A stretch of 64,000 nt of DNA from Nannocystis exedens (lineage in GTDB: Bacteria > Myxococcota_A > Polyangia > Nannocystales > Nannocystaceae): assembly GCF_002343915.1 (NCBI RefSeq), contig NZ_NETK01000001.1, positions 6,400,001 to 6,464,000 on the forward strand, read 5' to 3'. Under the pieces are notes generated by a model. It searched no databases. It was not told the DNA's origin and was given only the letters and a program-made list of their open reading frames with translations. Positions within the stretch are counted from its first letter, which is position 1, and each line of letters begins with the position of its first letter. Position numbers and translations under genes: made by a program. Shown here piece after piece: positions 8,692 through 17,494 of this stretch.

Positions 8692-9720
8692 TCAGCAGGC
8701 GTCGCGGACGTAGCCGGGGGTCCACGGGGCGTTCAGCTCGAGGTCGCGCAGCACGATCGACATCTGCGGGTACTGCTCGCAGCCGGTCATGAAGTCGGCC
8801 TCGACGTACTCGACCATCAGCACCGCGTCGCCGTACGTGCCGATGTAATCGTCGCACTCCTCATAGGTGTTGCACTCCTCGGCGACCGCGAAGTCGGTGC
8901 CCATCTCGTCCTTGCGGTCGAGCAGCTCGGTCGAGTTCTTCTGCGCGATCGCCAGGCCCTCGGCGTGCGCGGCGGCCGACAGCAGCGCCATGTAGGCGAC
9001 CGCGTGGTCCTGGGTCAGCAGGTCCTGCGAGCGCGAGTAGGAGTCGAGGTTGTCGATCTCGATCGCGTCGAAGCCGTCGACCGCGCAGGCGGCGATCCAG
9101 CCGCCGACGATCTCGGCCAGCGCGGCCCGCTTCTCCGGCGTGCTGGTGTCGAGCAGCATCTCGTCCCAGTCCTGGTCGATCACCGGGTTGCCCATGCCGT
9201 CGCGCAGCACCAGGTCGGGGTGCTCGTCGAGCCAGAAGTCCTCCTCGTCGGGCTGGACCTGGAAGCCGTTGACGTAGCAGATGTTGTAGAGGCCCGGCTT
9301 GGGCGGCGCGTTGCGGTCGCGCGAGACGATCTGCACGGTCATCGGCGGGTCGTAGGGTTCGCCGAGCTGGTAGTCGAACTCGCCGTCGGGCGGCGGCAGC
9401 TCGACCTCGACGGCCCCGGTGGTGCCCTCGGTGGTCTCGGTCGTCGGCCCCGTGCTGGTGCCGGGCTCGCTCGTCGTGGTGGTGGTCTCACCGGTGGGGT
9501 CGACGGTGGTGCTCGTGGTCGCGCCGGTGGGGTCGTCGCTGGTGCCGGAGGTCGGCGCGCCCGGCGAGGTGTCCGTGGCGTCGGTGGCGGTGGCGGGCTC
9601 GGTGGCGACCTCGGTGTCGGTGGCGGTGGAGGGCCCTCCGGAGCTGTCGTCGGAGCCGGAGCCGGTGCAGGCCCCCAAGAGCAGCGCCGACAAGGACCAC
9701 GCCTGCGAACGTCTCGTCAT
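8692..9720 (-). CDS. Lipoprotein with GH114-type (endo-polygalactosaminidase-like) domain
   Basis: 342 aa. MTRRSQAWSLSALLLGAC gives a lipoprotein signal, followed by a 90-residue Thr/Ser/Asp-rich linker. The catalytic part has a TIM-barrel pattern of the GH114/TM1410 superfamily: PGLYNICYVNGFQV, RDGMGNPVIDQDWDEM, GFDAIEIDNLDSY with clustered acidic residues at strand ends, GLAIAQKNSTELL and FAVAEECNTYEEC. GH114 enzymes hydrolyse alpha-1,4-linked galactosamine polymers; here that activity is inferred only. It converges on the beta-helix lipoprotein (44-base gap), and both may act on extracellular polysaccharide. The ATG at 9720 gives the complete signal peptide. Confidence 0.78.
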   Translation of the reverse strand: MTRRSQAWSLSALLLGACTGSGSDDSSGGPSTATDTEVATEPATATDATDTSPGAPTSGTSDDPTGATTSTTVDPTGETTTTTSEPGTSTGPTTETTEGTTGAVEVELPPPDGEFDYQLGEPYDPPMTVQIVSRDRNAPPKPGLYNICYVNGFQVQPDEEDFWLDEHPDLVLRDGMGNPVIDQDWDEMLLDTSTPEKRAALAEIVGGWIAACAVDGFDAIEIDNLDSYSRSQDLLTQDHAVAYMALLSAAAHAEGLAIAQKNSTELLDRKDEMGTDFAVAEECNTYEECDDYIGTYGDAVLMVEYVEADFMTGCEQYPQMSIVLRDLELNAPWTPGYVRDAC

Positions 9721-10068
9721 GGCGCGACGGTAGCACGATGACGCCCGGCGAAAGCGCGCGGGGGCCGGCCCGCGCGCGGCGCGGACTCTCCGGCGGTGCG
9801 CGCGGGAGACCGAGTGGGTCCCGCGCGTCGCGGCGGATGCGATCTGTCCGAAAGAACATATGATCGGACCACGGTGGTCGCCTGACCTCGAGCGCGGCCG
9901 GCGACCCGCGAGCGCCGGCGCGCCGGCCGGACGGGCCGCGACGAACAGGACACACGGCGCTCGCCAGGTCGCGTGGGGGCGACGCGGCGCGCTCGCGGGC
10001 GCGGGCGAAGATCGAGCGATTCGTCGATCGCGCTTGTGCAAGGCGGTCTTGCGGGTCACTCTGGGATC
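9721..10068. other. Divergent gap upstream of the GH114-like and DUF3592 genes
   Basis: No gene is supported unless the DUF3592 gene starts earlier (an in-frame codon exists at 9973). One 14-base hairpin unit lies at 9845-9858. Confidence 0.45.
9845..9858. repeat. 14-base hairpin unit
   Basis: TGTCC-GAAA-GAACA; four of five stem pairs with a GAAA tetraloop. Lies between divergent genes. Confidence 0.55.
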
Positions 10069-10737
10069 GTGCGGGGTTCGACGGTCGTCGGCTTCTTCGG
10101 GCTCGTGCTCATGGTGGCCGGCCTCGTCATCGCCGTGTTCGGCTCGCGGGCGCTCGCCACGACCGAACAGGTCGAGGGGCGGGTCGTGTCGCTGCGCGCG
10201 GTCGATGAGCTGTACGCGCCCGACATCGCCTACGTGACCCGCGCAGGCGAGTCGCGGCTGCTCCAGTCGGGCACGACGACGCAGCCGCCGTACGCGATCG
10301 GGGTCGAGGTGCCGATCGTCTACGACCTCGCGGACGCCGAGTGGGCCGAGATCGACACCTGGGGGGCGCGCTGGCTGCTGCCGCTGATCTTCATCGGCGC
10401 CGGCGGGCAGCTGGTGTTCTGCGCGCTGGTGTGGATCCTGATCGCGCGCCGGCACGAGCGGGCGATCGAGGCGCTGCTCCGCCACGGCGCGCGCGTCGAC
10501 GGCACGGTCCTCTCGGTCGAGCAGGACCGGTCGGACGACGAGGCCGAGAGCCATCCGTGGGTGATCCTGTGCCAGTTCGTGGTGCCCGGCGATCCGCGGC
10601 TGCGGATCGTCAAGAGCCAGCGGTTCTGGTACGACCCACGGCCGCACCTCACCAGCCCGACGCTGCCGATCTGCTACGACCCGCGCGACCCACAGCGCGT
10701 GGTGATCGACACCCGCGCGCTGCCGCCGGACCCGTGA
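10069..10737 (+). CDS. DUF3592-type membrane protein
   Basis: About 222 aa from the GTG at 10069; an upstream in-frame start at 9973 would add an Arg-rich leader that does not look like protein. Two transmembrane segments are seen: VVGFFGLVLMVAGLVIAVFG near the N-terminus and LLPLIFIGAGGQLVFCALVW in the middle. Between and after them are beta-rich soluble parts with VEGRVVSLRAVDE and VDGTVLSVEQDRS, the paired G-x-V modules typical of DUF3592, and a closing P-x-CYDPRDPQRVVID signature. The function of the family is not known. Stands alone. Confidence 0.6.
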   Translation: MRGSTVVGFFGLVLMVAGLVIAVFGSRALATTEQVEGRVVSLRAVDELYAPDIAYVTRAGESRLLQSGTTTQPPYAIGVEVPIVYDLADAEWAEIDTWGARWLLPLIFIGAGGQLVFCALVWILIARRHERAIEALLRHGARVDGTVLSVEQDRSDDEAESHPWVILCQFVVPGDPRLRIVKSQRFWYDPRPHLTSPTLPICYDPRDPQRVVIDTRALPPDP

Positions 10738-10896
10738 CCGACGCGGCCCAAATCGGCATCGATTATTGTTCTAAAAAAAAGAAAACCTCGCGGTGACTGT
10801 GCTCCTTTTCGAGGGGCACGTCGAGGCGAGGGCGTCGATCGCAACGAGGCCCGGCAGCCGGCGGTGCGTCCGCCGCTCGCCAGGCGTTCAAGCCAG

Positions 10897-10938
10897 GATT
10901 CGAGAGGACATGTCGTGAGGGACATGTCCATTCAGTCA
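10897..10938. repeat. Array of 14-base hairpin units between convergent genes
   Basis: TGTCG-TGAG-GGACA (10911) and TGTCC-ATTC-AGTCA (10925), preceded in phase by a degenerate unit at 10897. Lies just before the stop codon of the convergent tyrosine kinase gene. Confidence 0.65.
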
Positions 10939-10954
10939 TGGGAAGGGCGCGCGG

Positions 10955-13195
10955 CTAGATCTGCGGCGCGGCGGCTTTGGGGTCGGCGTGGTAGGAGTAG
11001 TAGCCGGCGCCGTAGCCGGCCTCTTCGCGGCGGGCGTCGACCTCGTTGAGGATCACGCCGAGCAGGTTGGCCTCGCTGCGGCGGAGGGTGGCGAGGGCGC
11101 GCTGGAGGCCGGCGCGGGTGGTGGCCTGGCAGCGGGCGACGACGACCACGCCGTCGGCCATGCGGGCGAGGATCAGCGGGTCGCTGACCGGCAGCACCGG
11201 CGGCGTGTCGAGGACCACGAGGTCGAAGCGCTCGCCGAGCTCGGCCAGCAGCTTGCGCGTCTGCGGGCTCTCGAGCAGCTCCGACGGGTTTTGCGGGATC
11301 TCCCCGCACAGCAGCAGCGACATGCCCTCGGGCACGTCCCCGCCGGTGATCAGCGCCTCGTCGAGCGTGCACTTGCCGGCGAGCACGCGCGCGAGCCCGT
11401 CGGCTTCGCGGCCGATCGGCGGCTCGAACACCTGGTGCAGCCGCGGGCGGCGCATGTCGGCGTCGATGAGGACGACGCGCTTTTTGGCCTGGACGAAGCT
11501 CATCGCCAGGTTGACGGCGGTCGAGCTCTTGCCCTCGCCCGAGTTGGGCGAGGTGACGACGAGGGTGCGCAGGCCGTCCTTGCCGGCGGCGAAGCCGAGC
11601 GAGGTCCGCACGCCGCGGACGCGCTCGGCCATGAGCGACTGCGGGAACAGCAGGGTGTGGAGGTCGCGCTGGCGCCGCTGAGCCCGCAAGTTGCTGACGC
11701 CGATCCGGGCGTCGGCGGGCAAGAGCGGCAGCTGGCCGAGCACCGGCAGGCCGAGGCCCGCGAGGGCGCGCTCGAGGTCGAGGAGACCGCGGATCCGGTT
11801 GTCGCGGACGTCGACGCCGAGAGCCAAGAGGGCGCCGAGCGTGAGGCCGCTGACCAGCGCCACGGCGACGAGCAGGGCCTTGGGCGGGAACACCGGGGCG
11901 CGGCCCTTGGTGGCGCGGTCGAGGATCTCGATGTCCTCCGACTGCATGCGCCCGAGCATCTCGATCTCGGTGTCGCGCTTCGACACCAATTCGTAGGCCT
12001 CGGCGGCGGCTTTGGCCTCGCGCTCGAGCTCGCGGTACTGCCGCTCGAGCAGGGTGAGGCCGAGCGCCTTCTCTTTCTCGTCGTCGAGCGAGCTGCGCAG
12101 GCGCGCCTCGGTCTTGCGGGCCGCGTTGGCGCGGGCCTTGAGGCCCGCGAGCAGCTCCTTCTCCTCGCGGGCGATCCGGCCCTGGATCACGCGCAGGCGC
12201 TTCTTGGCCTGCTGCAGCTCGGGCATCTTGTCGCCGTACTTGACGGCGAGCTGCTCGACCTCGCGTTCGGCCTCGAGCTCCTCGGCGCGCATGTCCTCGA
12301 AGACACGTCGCTCGAGCGGCGGCAGCAGGCTGGCGCCGGCGATGCTGCCGGCCTTGTGCAGGCGCTCGGCCTCCTCGTGGACGGCGCCGGCGGCGAACGA
12401 CTCGGCCTCGGCGTCCTTGAGGTTGGCGGTGGTCTTGATGATCGCCTCGGTGATGACGTTCTGGCGGTCGGCGAGGGAGATCGAGCTGATGCCGTGCTGC
12501 TGCTTGAAGTCGGACAGGGCCTTCTCGGCCTGCTGGAGGGCGGCGAGCGCCTTGGCCCGCTCGGTCTCGACGTTGGCCTTGGCGGCGTCGCCGGTGCGGG
12601 CGCGCGAGGCGTCGACGTGGGCGAGGTAGGCCTCGGCGAGCGCGTTGGCGATGTCGGCGGCGATCTGCGGGTCGGGGTAGTCGGCGGAGATCTTCAGCAC
12701 CCGCGAGCCGCGGACCTCCTCGACGAACACCATCCCGCGCAGGCGCTCGATCGGGTCGACCTCGGCGGCCCTGGCCACGCGCTCGGCCTCCGAGCCGATG
12801 TCGGCGATGCCGAGGAACACCGGGTCCTGCGCGAGCCCGAGAGTGGCCAGCGCCCGCTCGGCGACGGTGCGGCTGCCGATGATCTCGCGCTGGGTCTGGT
12901 AGTACTCCTTGTAGGCCAAGAGCCGCGACTCGGTGTCCTCGGTGACGTTCTTGACCTTGTCGAGCACCTGCGGGCCGCCGAGGTGGAGGACGACGGTGGC
13001 GCTGGCCCGCCAGCGCGGCTGCAAAGCAGTGATGGCGATCGCGGCCCCGGCCAGAGCGAGCACGGTCATGACGGCGACGACCAGCCAGCGCCGGCGCAGG
13101 ATGGCCAGGAAGCGCATGAGCTGCTCCATGGCCCGGTCGGCCTCGTCGGGGCCGGTCGGGTCGGGCGCAGGCGCGGTTCCGGGCGGGGGCGTCAC
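10955..13195 (-). CDS. Polysaccharide co-polymerase/tyrosine autokinase (Wzc/BY-kinase)
   Basis: 746 aa. Inner-membrane protein that controls chain length and export of exopolysaccharide. The N-terminal Wzz domain has one membrane helix (WLVVAVMTVLALAGAAIAIT), a long coiled-coil periplasmic part (about residues 190-410), and a second helix (LLVAVALVSGLTLGALLAL). The cytoplasmic BY-kinase has Walker A SPNSGEGKSS (about 549), Walker A' VVLIDADMRRP (about 574) and Walker B LVVLDTPP (about 659). The C-terminus has a short tyrosine cluster, GYGAGYYSYH, the autophosphorylation site. The GTG at 13195 is used as start. No other export genes (Wza, Wzx) are adjacent, which is usual for scattered myxobacterial polysaccharide loci. 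Confidence 0.92.
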   Translation of the reverse strand: MTPPPGTAPAPDPTGPDEADRAMEQLMRFLAILRRRWLVVAVMTVLALAGAAIAITALQPRWRASATVVLHLGGPQVLDKVKNVTEDTESRLLAYKEYYQTQREIIGSRTVAERALATLGLAQDPVFLGIADIGSEAERVARAAEVDPIERLRGMVFVEEVRGSRVLKISADYPDPQIAADIANALAEAYLAHVDASRARTGDAAKANVETERAKALAALQQAEKALSDFKQQHGISSISLADRQNVITEAIIKTTANLKDAEAESFAAGAVHEEAERLHKAGSIAGASLLPPLERRVFEDMRAEELEAEREVEQLAVKYGDKMPELQQAKKRLRVIQGRIAREEKELLAGLKARANAARKTEARLRSSLDDEKEKALGLTLLERQYRELEREAKAAAEAYELVSKRDTEIEMLGRMQSEDIEILDRATKGRAPVFPPKALLVAVALVSGLTLGALLALGVDVRDNRIRGLLDLERALAGLGLPVLGQLPLLPADARIGVSNLRAQRRQRDLHTLLFPQSLMAERVRGVRTSLGFAAGKDGLRTLVVTSPNSGEGKSSTAVNLAMSFVQAKKRVVLIDADMRRPRLHQVFEPPIGREADGLARVLAGKCTLDEALITGGDVPEGMSLLLCGEIPQNPSELLESPQTRKLLAELGERFDLVVLDTPPVLPVSDPLILARMADGVVVVARCQATTRAGLQRALATLRRSEANLLGVILNEVDARREEAGYGAGYYSYHADPKAAAPQI

Positions 13196-13328
13196 GGTCG
13201 AGACAGCTTAGGCCGAGCGCGCCGCAGCGCCAAGAGAGCGACGCGGAGGGAACGACGCGCGCCAGCAGTGACGGATCGCCGGCGTGCCGGCGACGACCCG
13301 CGGCGCGTGCGGCGGCAGGGGCCGAGCG

Positions 13329-13907
13329 TCAAGCGGGTGGCGGGGGCGGGGGTGGGAAGAGGCGCCCGACAGGGAGCTCGATCGCCTCGAACGGGGAGAC
13401 GCGGGCGAGGGCAGTGTCGTCGTAAGTGCCGGCGATACGCCACTGCGGGCCGTCGAGGACGTAGGCCTCGAGCACGCGCTCGCTCGGGTCGACGAGCCAG
13501 TAGTGCGGCACGCCGTGACGCGCGTAGAGCTGCTGCTTGCGCACGCGGTCGATCTTCGCGGTGGAGGGCGAGAGGACCTCGCAGATCCAGTCGGGCACGA
13601 CATCGATCGGGCGCATGTCCCACGGCTCGGGCAGACGAGCGCGCCGCCAGCCGACGACGTCGGGCCGGACGATGTTGTGCGCGTCGAAGCGGACGTCGAT
13701 CTCGATCAAGATCCACCAGCCGTCGGGGCCCTGCGTGTCGTCGTCGAACGGGCCGCCGACGAAGTGACTGAGCGAACGCTGCGCCCGACTGTGCCCGGCC
13801 CGCGGGCTCGGCTGCACGTGGATCTCGCCGTCGAGGATCTCCGTCTTGTCCTCGCTGGGGTAGGCGAGCAGGTCGTCGTAGGTGGCGAGCTTGCGGGCGG
13901 TCGACAC
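13329..13907 (-). CDS. Uma2 family putative nuclease
   Basis: 192 aa from a GTG at 13907; the nearby ATG is out of frame. Uma2 (DUF820) proteins have a PD-(D/E)XK restriction-endonuclease fold. Seen: TYDDLLAYPSEDKTEILDGEI, RPDVVGW, DWICEVLSPSTAKIDRVRKQQLYARHGV and HYWLVDPSERVLEAY, which is the full family pattern with the catalytic D...E-x-L/S arrangement. The C-terminus is a run of prolines. These genes are scattered in high copy in cyanobacteria and myxobacteria; their biological role is unclear. Confidence 0.88.
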   Translation of the reverse strand: MSTARKLATYDDLLAYPSEDKTEILDGEIHVQPSPRAGHSRAQRSLSHFVGGPFDDDTQGPDGWWILIEIDVRFDAHNIVRPDVVGWRRARLPEPWDMRPIDVVPDWICEVLSPSTAKIDRVRKQQLYARHGVPHYWLVDPSERVLEAYVLDGPQWRIAGTYDDTALARVSPFEAIELPVGRLFPPPPPPPA

Positions 13908-13934
13908 CCGTTCACCATAGCACGGGCCGCGCGC

Positions 13935-14390
13935 TCACGCCTCCGGCGCGGCGCGCAGGCCCAGCAGCACCAGCAGCGCGGCGACCACCAGCAGCGCGCC
14001 GCCCACCGGGACCAGCAGCACGCCGAGGCCGGGGTCGCCGGCGTAGTGCCACAGGCCGCCGAGGAAGAAGCCGAGCGGGAGCAGCACGCTGGCGAGGTCG
14101 AGGCTGACCGATGCGACATGGCCTTGAGAGCATGTCGAAAGGGACGGATTGGCGCGCACGGTGGCCGCGAGCCCGAGGTGGACCAGGCCGAGCAGGGCGC
14201 CGTGGGCGTGGGCGAGGGTCCACATGTGCCGCCGCACCGCCTGGTCGAGGTCGAGGTAGGCCGCGACCTTGAGGCCGTGCAGCGACTCGAGCGCGAGGCC
14301 GGCGGCGAGGAACACCAGCAGGCACGACCAGCCGCGGCGCAGGTGACGGGCGGCGTAGCGCTCGGCGGGCGGGCGGTCGGAGGTCGTCAT
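13935..14390 (-). CDS. Small four-helix membrane protein, possible partner of the multihaem cytochrome
   Basis: 151 aa with four predicted membrane helices: CLLVFLAAGLALESL, AHAHGALLGLVHLGLAAT, LDLASVLLPLGFFLGGLWH and LVPVGGALLVVAALLVLLG. The motif HMWTLAHAHGALLG and a later WHYAG supply several histidines in or next to helices, which could bind haem or metal, but no family is firmly recognised. It lies 131 bases downstream of the eight-haem cytochrome on the same strand, so co-transcription is plausible. A 42-base triple hairpin array (14105-14146) adds 14 residues (centre TCSQGHVASV) in the loop between helices 2 and 3. Confidence 0.55.
   Translation of the reverse strand: MTTSDRPPAERYAARHLRRGWSCLLVFLAAGLALESLHGLKVAAYLDLDQAVRRHMWTLAHAHGALLGLVHLGLAATVRANPSLSTCSQGHVASVSLDLASVLLPLGFFLGGLWHYAGDPGLGVLLVPVGGALLVVAALLVLLGLRAAPEA
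14105..14146. repeat. Three 14-base hairpin units, 42 bases, in frame within a CDS
   Basis: TGACC-GATG-CGACA, TGGCC-TTGA-GAGCA and TGTCG-AAAG-GGACG in perfect phase. Three units equal 14 codons, so they do not disturb the reading frame, and they fall in an inter-helix loop of the membrane protein. Confidence 0.65.
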
Positions 14391-14521
14391 CGATGCTTCC
14401 TCGGCGGGCGATCGGTCGGCGAGTGCCGGGGACGTGGCGACGGCGGGGAGCGGTCGAGCGATCCGTCGTCGCGACGCGTCGTGAGGGTCGATGGCGCGGC
14501 GATTTCGAAGGTCGGCATCGA

Positions 14522-16378
14522 TTACTCCTTCAGGTCGATCGGCCGCTCGTCGCGGCGGGCGGCCAGCGCCTGCAGGGCGGCGACGTCGTGATCGCCGGCG
14601 GCGTCGACGAGGCGCGCGGGGTCGGGCGCTGGGCGCGGGGCGGCGCGCCAGCGCGTCAGCACCTCGGCCGCCGCGTCCGCGCGCGCGTCGGCCGGTGCGA
14701 GCGGATCGATCGGCACACCGGCGGCGCTCGGCAGCCGTCGCAGCCCGCGGGCGGCGATCTGGCGCACCGCATCATAAGGATCGGCCAGCAGGTGGGCGAG
14801 GACCGGCGCGCGCCAGTCGGGGCCGACGACCTCACCGCGGCCGAGCGCGTCGGCGGCCAGGGCCCGCTGGCCGGCGTCGCCCGAGATGGCCCAAAGGACA
14901 GCCGCCGCGACGGTCCGCTGGTCGCCGTCGAGCTCGGGCTCGGGCTGGCCGTACCAGGCCCGCAGGTGGCCGGCGGTCCACCCCAGCGGGCGATCGACGT
15001 GACACAGGCTGCAGGCGTCGGGGCGGCCGGTGACGAGCGTGACGGCGAGGTCGGGGCTGTCGATCACGTGGCTGCGGATCGCCTTGAGCAGGCCGTAGGT
15101 GGTCCGCGGCATGTGGCAGTCGTAACACGAGACGCTGCCGGCCGGGTGACGGGTGTGTGCCTGGATGTCCGGAAGGACATGGCACGAAGTGCAGGCACCG
15201 TCGCCGCGCGCCGACCCGGCCAGCTGGTCGTCGGGGTCGGCGCCGTGGAGCTGGTGGCACGACAGGCACGACAGCTCGCCGCGCTGGAAGCACGGGGTCT
15301 CGAGCAGGGCGGTGTACTCGCGGCCGGTCACGCGCACGTGGCCGTCGGACCACATGCGACCGGCGAGGTACTCGGGGTCCTCGTCGAGGACGGCGTCGAG
15401 CCACGGCTGGGCCTCGCGCACGGGGTGGCGGACCAACTGCCGGTGGTGCGCGAGCGGCTCGCCGGGGCGGTAGGCGTCGCCGCGGGCCAGCCAGGCCTCC
15501 TCGTCGGCGAAGCGAGCGACGCCGTGGCACTGGCCGCACAGCTCGGCGCTGCGGCGGTGGTCGAGCCGGGCCGGGTGGACGATCGATGGATCTGGCGCGG
15601 AGGACAGGTGCAGGGCGTAGCGCGCGAGCGGGCTGCGGCGGGCGTCGACGTGGGCGCGGCCGGGGCCGTGGCACGACTCGCAGGCGATCCCGAGCTCGGC
15701 GACGCGGGTGTCGACGCGCTCGTCGTCGACGCGCGGCTGACCGGCGACGGCGTGGCACGGCACGCAGGCGCGGTTCCAGGTGTAGACGACGTCGCCCTGC
15801 GGCGGCCGCAGCAGGGTGCTCTCGACCGGGACCCACTTCTGCTCGTCGGTCAGCCACGCCGAGGGGAAGGCGTGCAGCCGGCGGTCGCGCGGGCTCTCGA
15901 CCCAGTAGACCTGCATGTGGTGGGCGCCGGTGGTCATGACGACGCGGCGCATGACCTTCGGGACATGCTCCATGGGCAAGCCACTGGCGGCGCGCGCGAG
16001 CTTGTCCTCGGGGTCGGGCAGCTCGGCCCAGAACTCGTCGCCGCGGCGCAGCGGACGGTGCGGGCCGCCGGGGCCGTCCAGGACGCGGCCGTCGAACGGG
16101 GCGAGCACGCTGGCCGGGCCGGCGCGCTGGGTCATCGTGCGGTGATAGGTGGCCGCCCAGGTGGCGTGCGCGGCCGGGTGACACGGGGCGCACGCGGCCG
16201 AGCCGACGTAGCCGGCGCGACCGATCGCGGGGGTGTGCCGCACGAGCTCGTCGTGGCTGCGCCGCCGCTCGTGGTGCGCGCCGACGCGGCCTGCCATCGA
16301 GGCGGCCGCGGCCGCGAGCGCGAACGCGGCCACGGCGATCAGCGGGGCGCGGGACGCGGCGGAGGGCACGAGCGCCAT
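14522..16378 (-). CDS. Eight-haem c-type cytochrome with HEAT-like tail
   Basis: 618 aa. An N-terminal hydrophobic segment (APLIAVAAFALAAAAASMAG) exports the protein. Eight CxxCH haem sites are visible: CAPCH (Cys63), CVPCH, CESCH, CGQCH, CLSCH, CTSCH, CYDCH and CSLCH. The pattern, with MPRTTYGLLKAIRSH between the last two, resembles multihaem proteins with a tetratricopeptide or HEAT tail seen in deltaproteobacteria. The last 130 residues are helical repeats (RALAADALGRGEVV, APVLAHLLADPYDAVRQIAARGL). Probable periplasmic electron carrier or reductase; no catalytic site such as the octahaem nitrite or tetrathionate reductase lysine-haem motif is seen. The small membrane protein downstream may be its quinol-side partner. 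Confidence 0.85.
   Translation of the reverse strand: MALVPSAASRAPLIAVAAFALAAAAASMAGRVGAHHERRRSHDELVRHTPAIGRAGYVGSAACAPCHPAAHATWAATYHRTMTQRAGPASVLAPFDGRVLDGPGGPHRPLRRGDEFWAELPDPEDKLARAASGLPMEHVPKVMRRVVMTTGAHHMQVYWVESPRDRRLHAFPSAWLTDEQKWVPVESTLLRPPQGDVVYTWNRACVPCHAVAGQPRVDDERVDTRVAELGIACESCHGPGRAHVDARRSPLARYALHLSSAPDPSIVHPARLDHRRSAELCGQCHGVARFADEEAWLARGDAYRPGEPLAHHRQLVRHPVREAQPWLDAVLDEDPEYLAGRMWSDGHVRVTGREYTALLETPCFQRGELSCLSCHQLHGADPDDQLAGSARGDGACTSCHVLPDIQAHTRHPAGSVSCYDCHMPRTTYGLLKAIRSHVIDSPDLAVTLVTGRPDACSLCHVDRPLGWTAGHLRAWYGQPEPELDGDQRTVAAAVLWAISGDAGQRALAADALGRGEVVGPDWRAPVLAHLLADPYDAVRQIAARGLRRLPSAAGVPIDPLAPADARADAAAEVLTRWRAAPRPAPDPARLVDAAGDHDVAALQALAARRDERPIDLKE
15166..15179. repeat. 14-base hairpin unit, perfect stem, in a CDS
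   Basis: TGTCC-GGAA-GGACA with GNRA-type loop. It lies immediately after the sixth haem motif of the cytochrome gene. Confidence 0.7.
15952..15978. repeat. Two hairpin units in a CDS, second with a 3-base loop
   Basis: TGACC-TTCG-GGACA then TGCTC-CAT-GGGCA. The second pairs at all five positions (one G-T) but is 13 bases long. Encodes part of EHVPKVM in the cytochrome. Confidence 0.55.
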
Positions 16379-16578
16379 GATGGCACAACGCGCGCTCGCG
16401 CCGTGGCCGCAAGCGAGGCGCGTCGGCGGCGCAAGACGAAGCAGAGGCGCGCGCCGTGCTCTCCGTCCGGGTTCTGCCCGGCCCGCGTGCGCTTCGTCGG
16501 TCCGCCGGCGCGCCGCGAGCCGTTCCTTCGACCTCGCGGCCGCGGCTTCTGCTGCGGCGGGCGGGCCGGACGGCGACC

Positions 16579-16592
16579 TGTCCTTTCAGGCA
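16579..16592. repeat. 14-base hairpin unit
   Basis: TGTCC-TTTC-AGGCA, four of five pairs with a flanking C-G pair. It lies between the cytochrome start and the end of the SDR gene. Confidence 0.55.
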
Positions 16593-16634
16593 GGTTCAGC
16601 ACGGCGGGACGCGAGGCTCACCAAGGAGACGGGC

Positions 16635-17387
16635 TCACCACGGCAAGGGGCCATCCTCATTGGAGAAAGTGCCCGTCGGACCGTTCGCGTCGAGGAGCGC
16701 GAGGCGCACGGGCTCGCGCGCGGCCTGCTCCACGGTGCGCGTGCCCTCGAAGTTGTTGAGGTCCGTCGCGGTGAAGCCGGGGCACACGGCGTTGACCTTG
16801 ATGCGGGTCGACGCGAGCTCCAACGCGAAGGCGAGGGTGACCGCGTTGAGCGCGGTCTTCGAGGGGCTGTAGGTGACGTTGGACGCCCCGCGGTACGGGA
16901 ACCCCGGGTCGGCGTTGAGGGTCAGCGAGCCCAGCCCGCTCGACACGTTGACGATGCGCCCGGCCGGGGCCTCGCGGAGGAGCGGCAACATCGCCTGCGT
17001 GACCGCGATGACGCCGAACACGTTCGTCTCGAAGACGGCCCGCACCTCGTCGAGCGACGCGACGCTGGGGCGGGTCGACTGAAAGACCTCCGCGACCGAG
17101 CGGCCGGGCTTGCCCGTGTGGGAGATGCCGGCGTTGTTCACGAGCACGTCGAGCCGGCCGAGCTCGGTGCGGATCCGTGCCGCCGCGGCGTCGATCGACG
17201 ACTTGCTGGTGACGTCGAGCTGGACGGCGCGAGCGTCGGGTCCGATGGCCTTCGCGGCCGCGATGCCTCGCTCGTGGTCGCGAGCGCCGACGAGCACGGT
17301 GAAGCCGTGCGCCGCGAGGTCCTTCGCAATTTGGAGACCGATTCCCTTGTTGGCCCCGGTGATCAGGGCGACGCGTTTGTCATGCAT
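16635..17387 (-). CDS. SDR family NAD(P)-dependent oxidoreductase
   Basis: 250 aa cytosolic short-chain dehydrogenase. The Rossmann start TGANKGIG (residues 10-17), the structural NNAG (84-87), the catalytic serine in VNVSS (about 149) and the Y173-x3-K177 pair (TYSPSKTA) are all present, and NAVCPGFTATDLN follows. The family reduces or oxidises small alcohols, ketones or quinones; closest remembered relatives are carbonyl-reductase-like enzymes. The substrate is unknown. It is divergent from an AraC regulator 107 bases away, a common pairing in which the regulator controls the enzyme gene. Confidence 0.92.
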   Translation of the reverse strand: MHDKRVALITGANKGIGLQIAKDLAAHGFTVLVGARDHERGIAAAKAIGPDARAVQLDVTSKSSIDAAAARIRTELGRLDVLVNNAGISHTGKPGRSVAEVFQSTRPSVASLDEVRAVFETNVFGVIAVTQAMLPLLREAPAGRIVNVSSGLGSLTLNADPGFPYRGASNVTYSPSKTALNAVTLAFALELASTRIKVNAVCPGFTATDLNNFEGTRTVEQAAREPVRLALLDANGPTGTFSNEDGPLPW

Positions 17388-17430
17388 GCCCCCGTTCTAG
17401 GGCTGGACGGCCGGCGGCACTTGTCGATCC

Positions 17431-17451
17431 TTGGCGCGATCGGTCCGCCAA
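17431..17451. promoter_or_regulatory. Inverted repeat in the SDR/AraC divergent promoter region
   Basis: TTGGCG-N9-CGCCAA, perfect six-base arms, midway between the divergent starts. It is a candidate operator for the AraC-type regulator at 17495, or simply a GC hairpin; binding is inferred from position only. Confidence 0.35.
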
Positions 17452-17494
17452 GAACGTACAAGCCGCGGCCGGCCCCGCGCTGTACACTGCGGCC

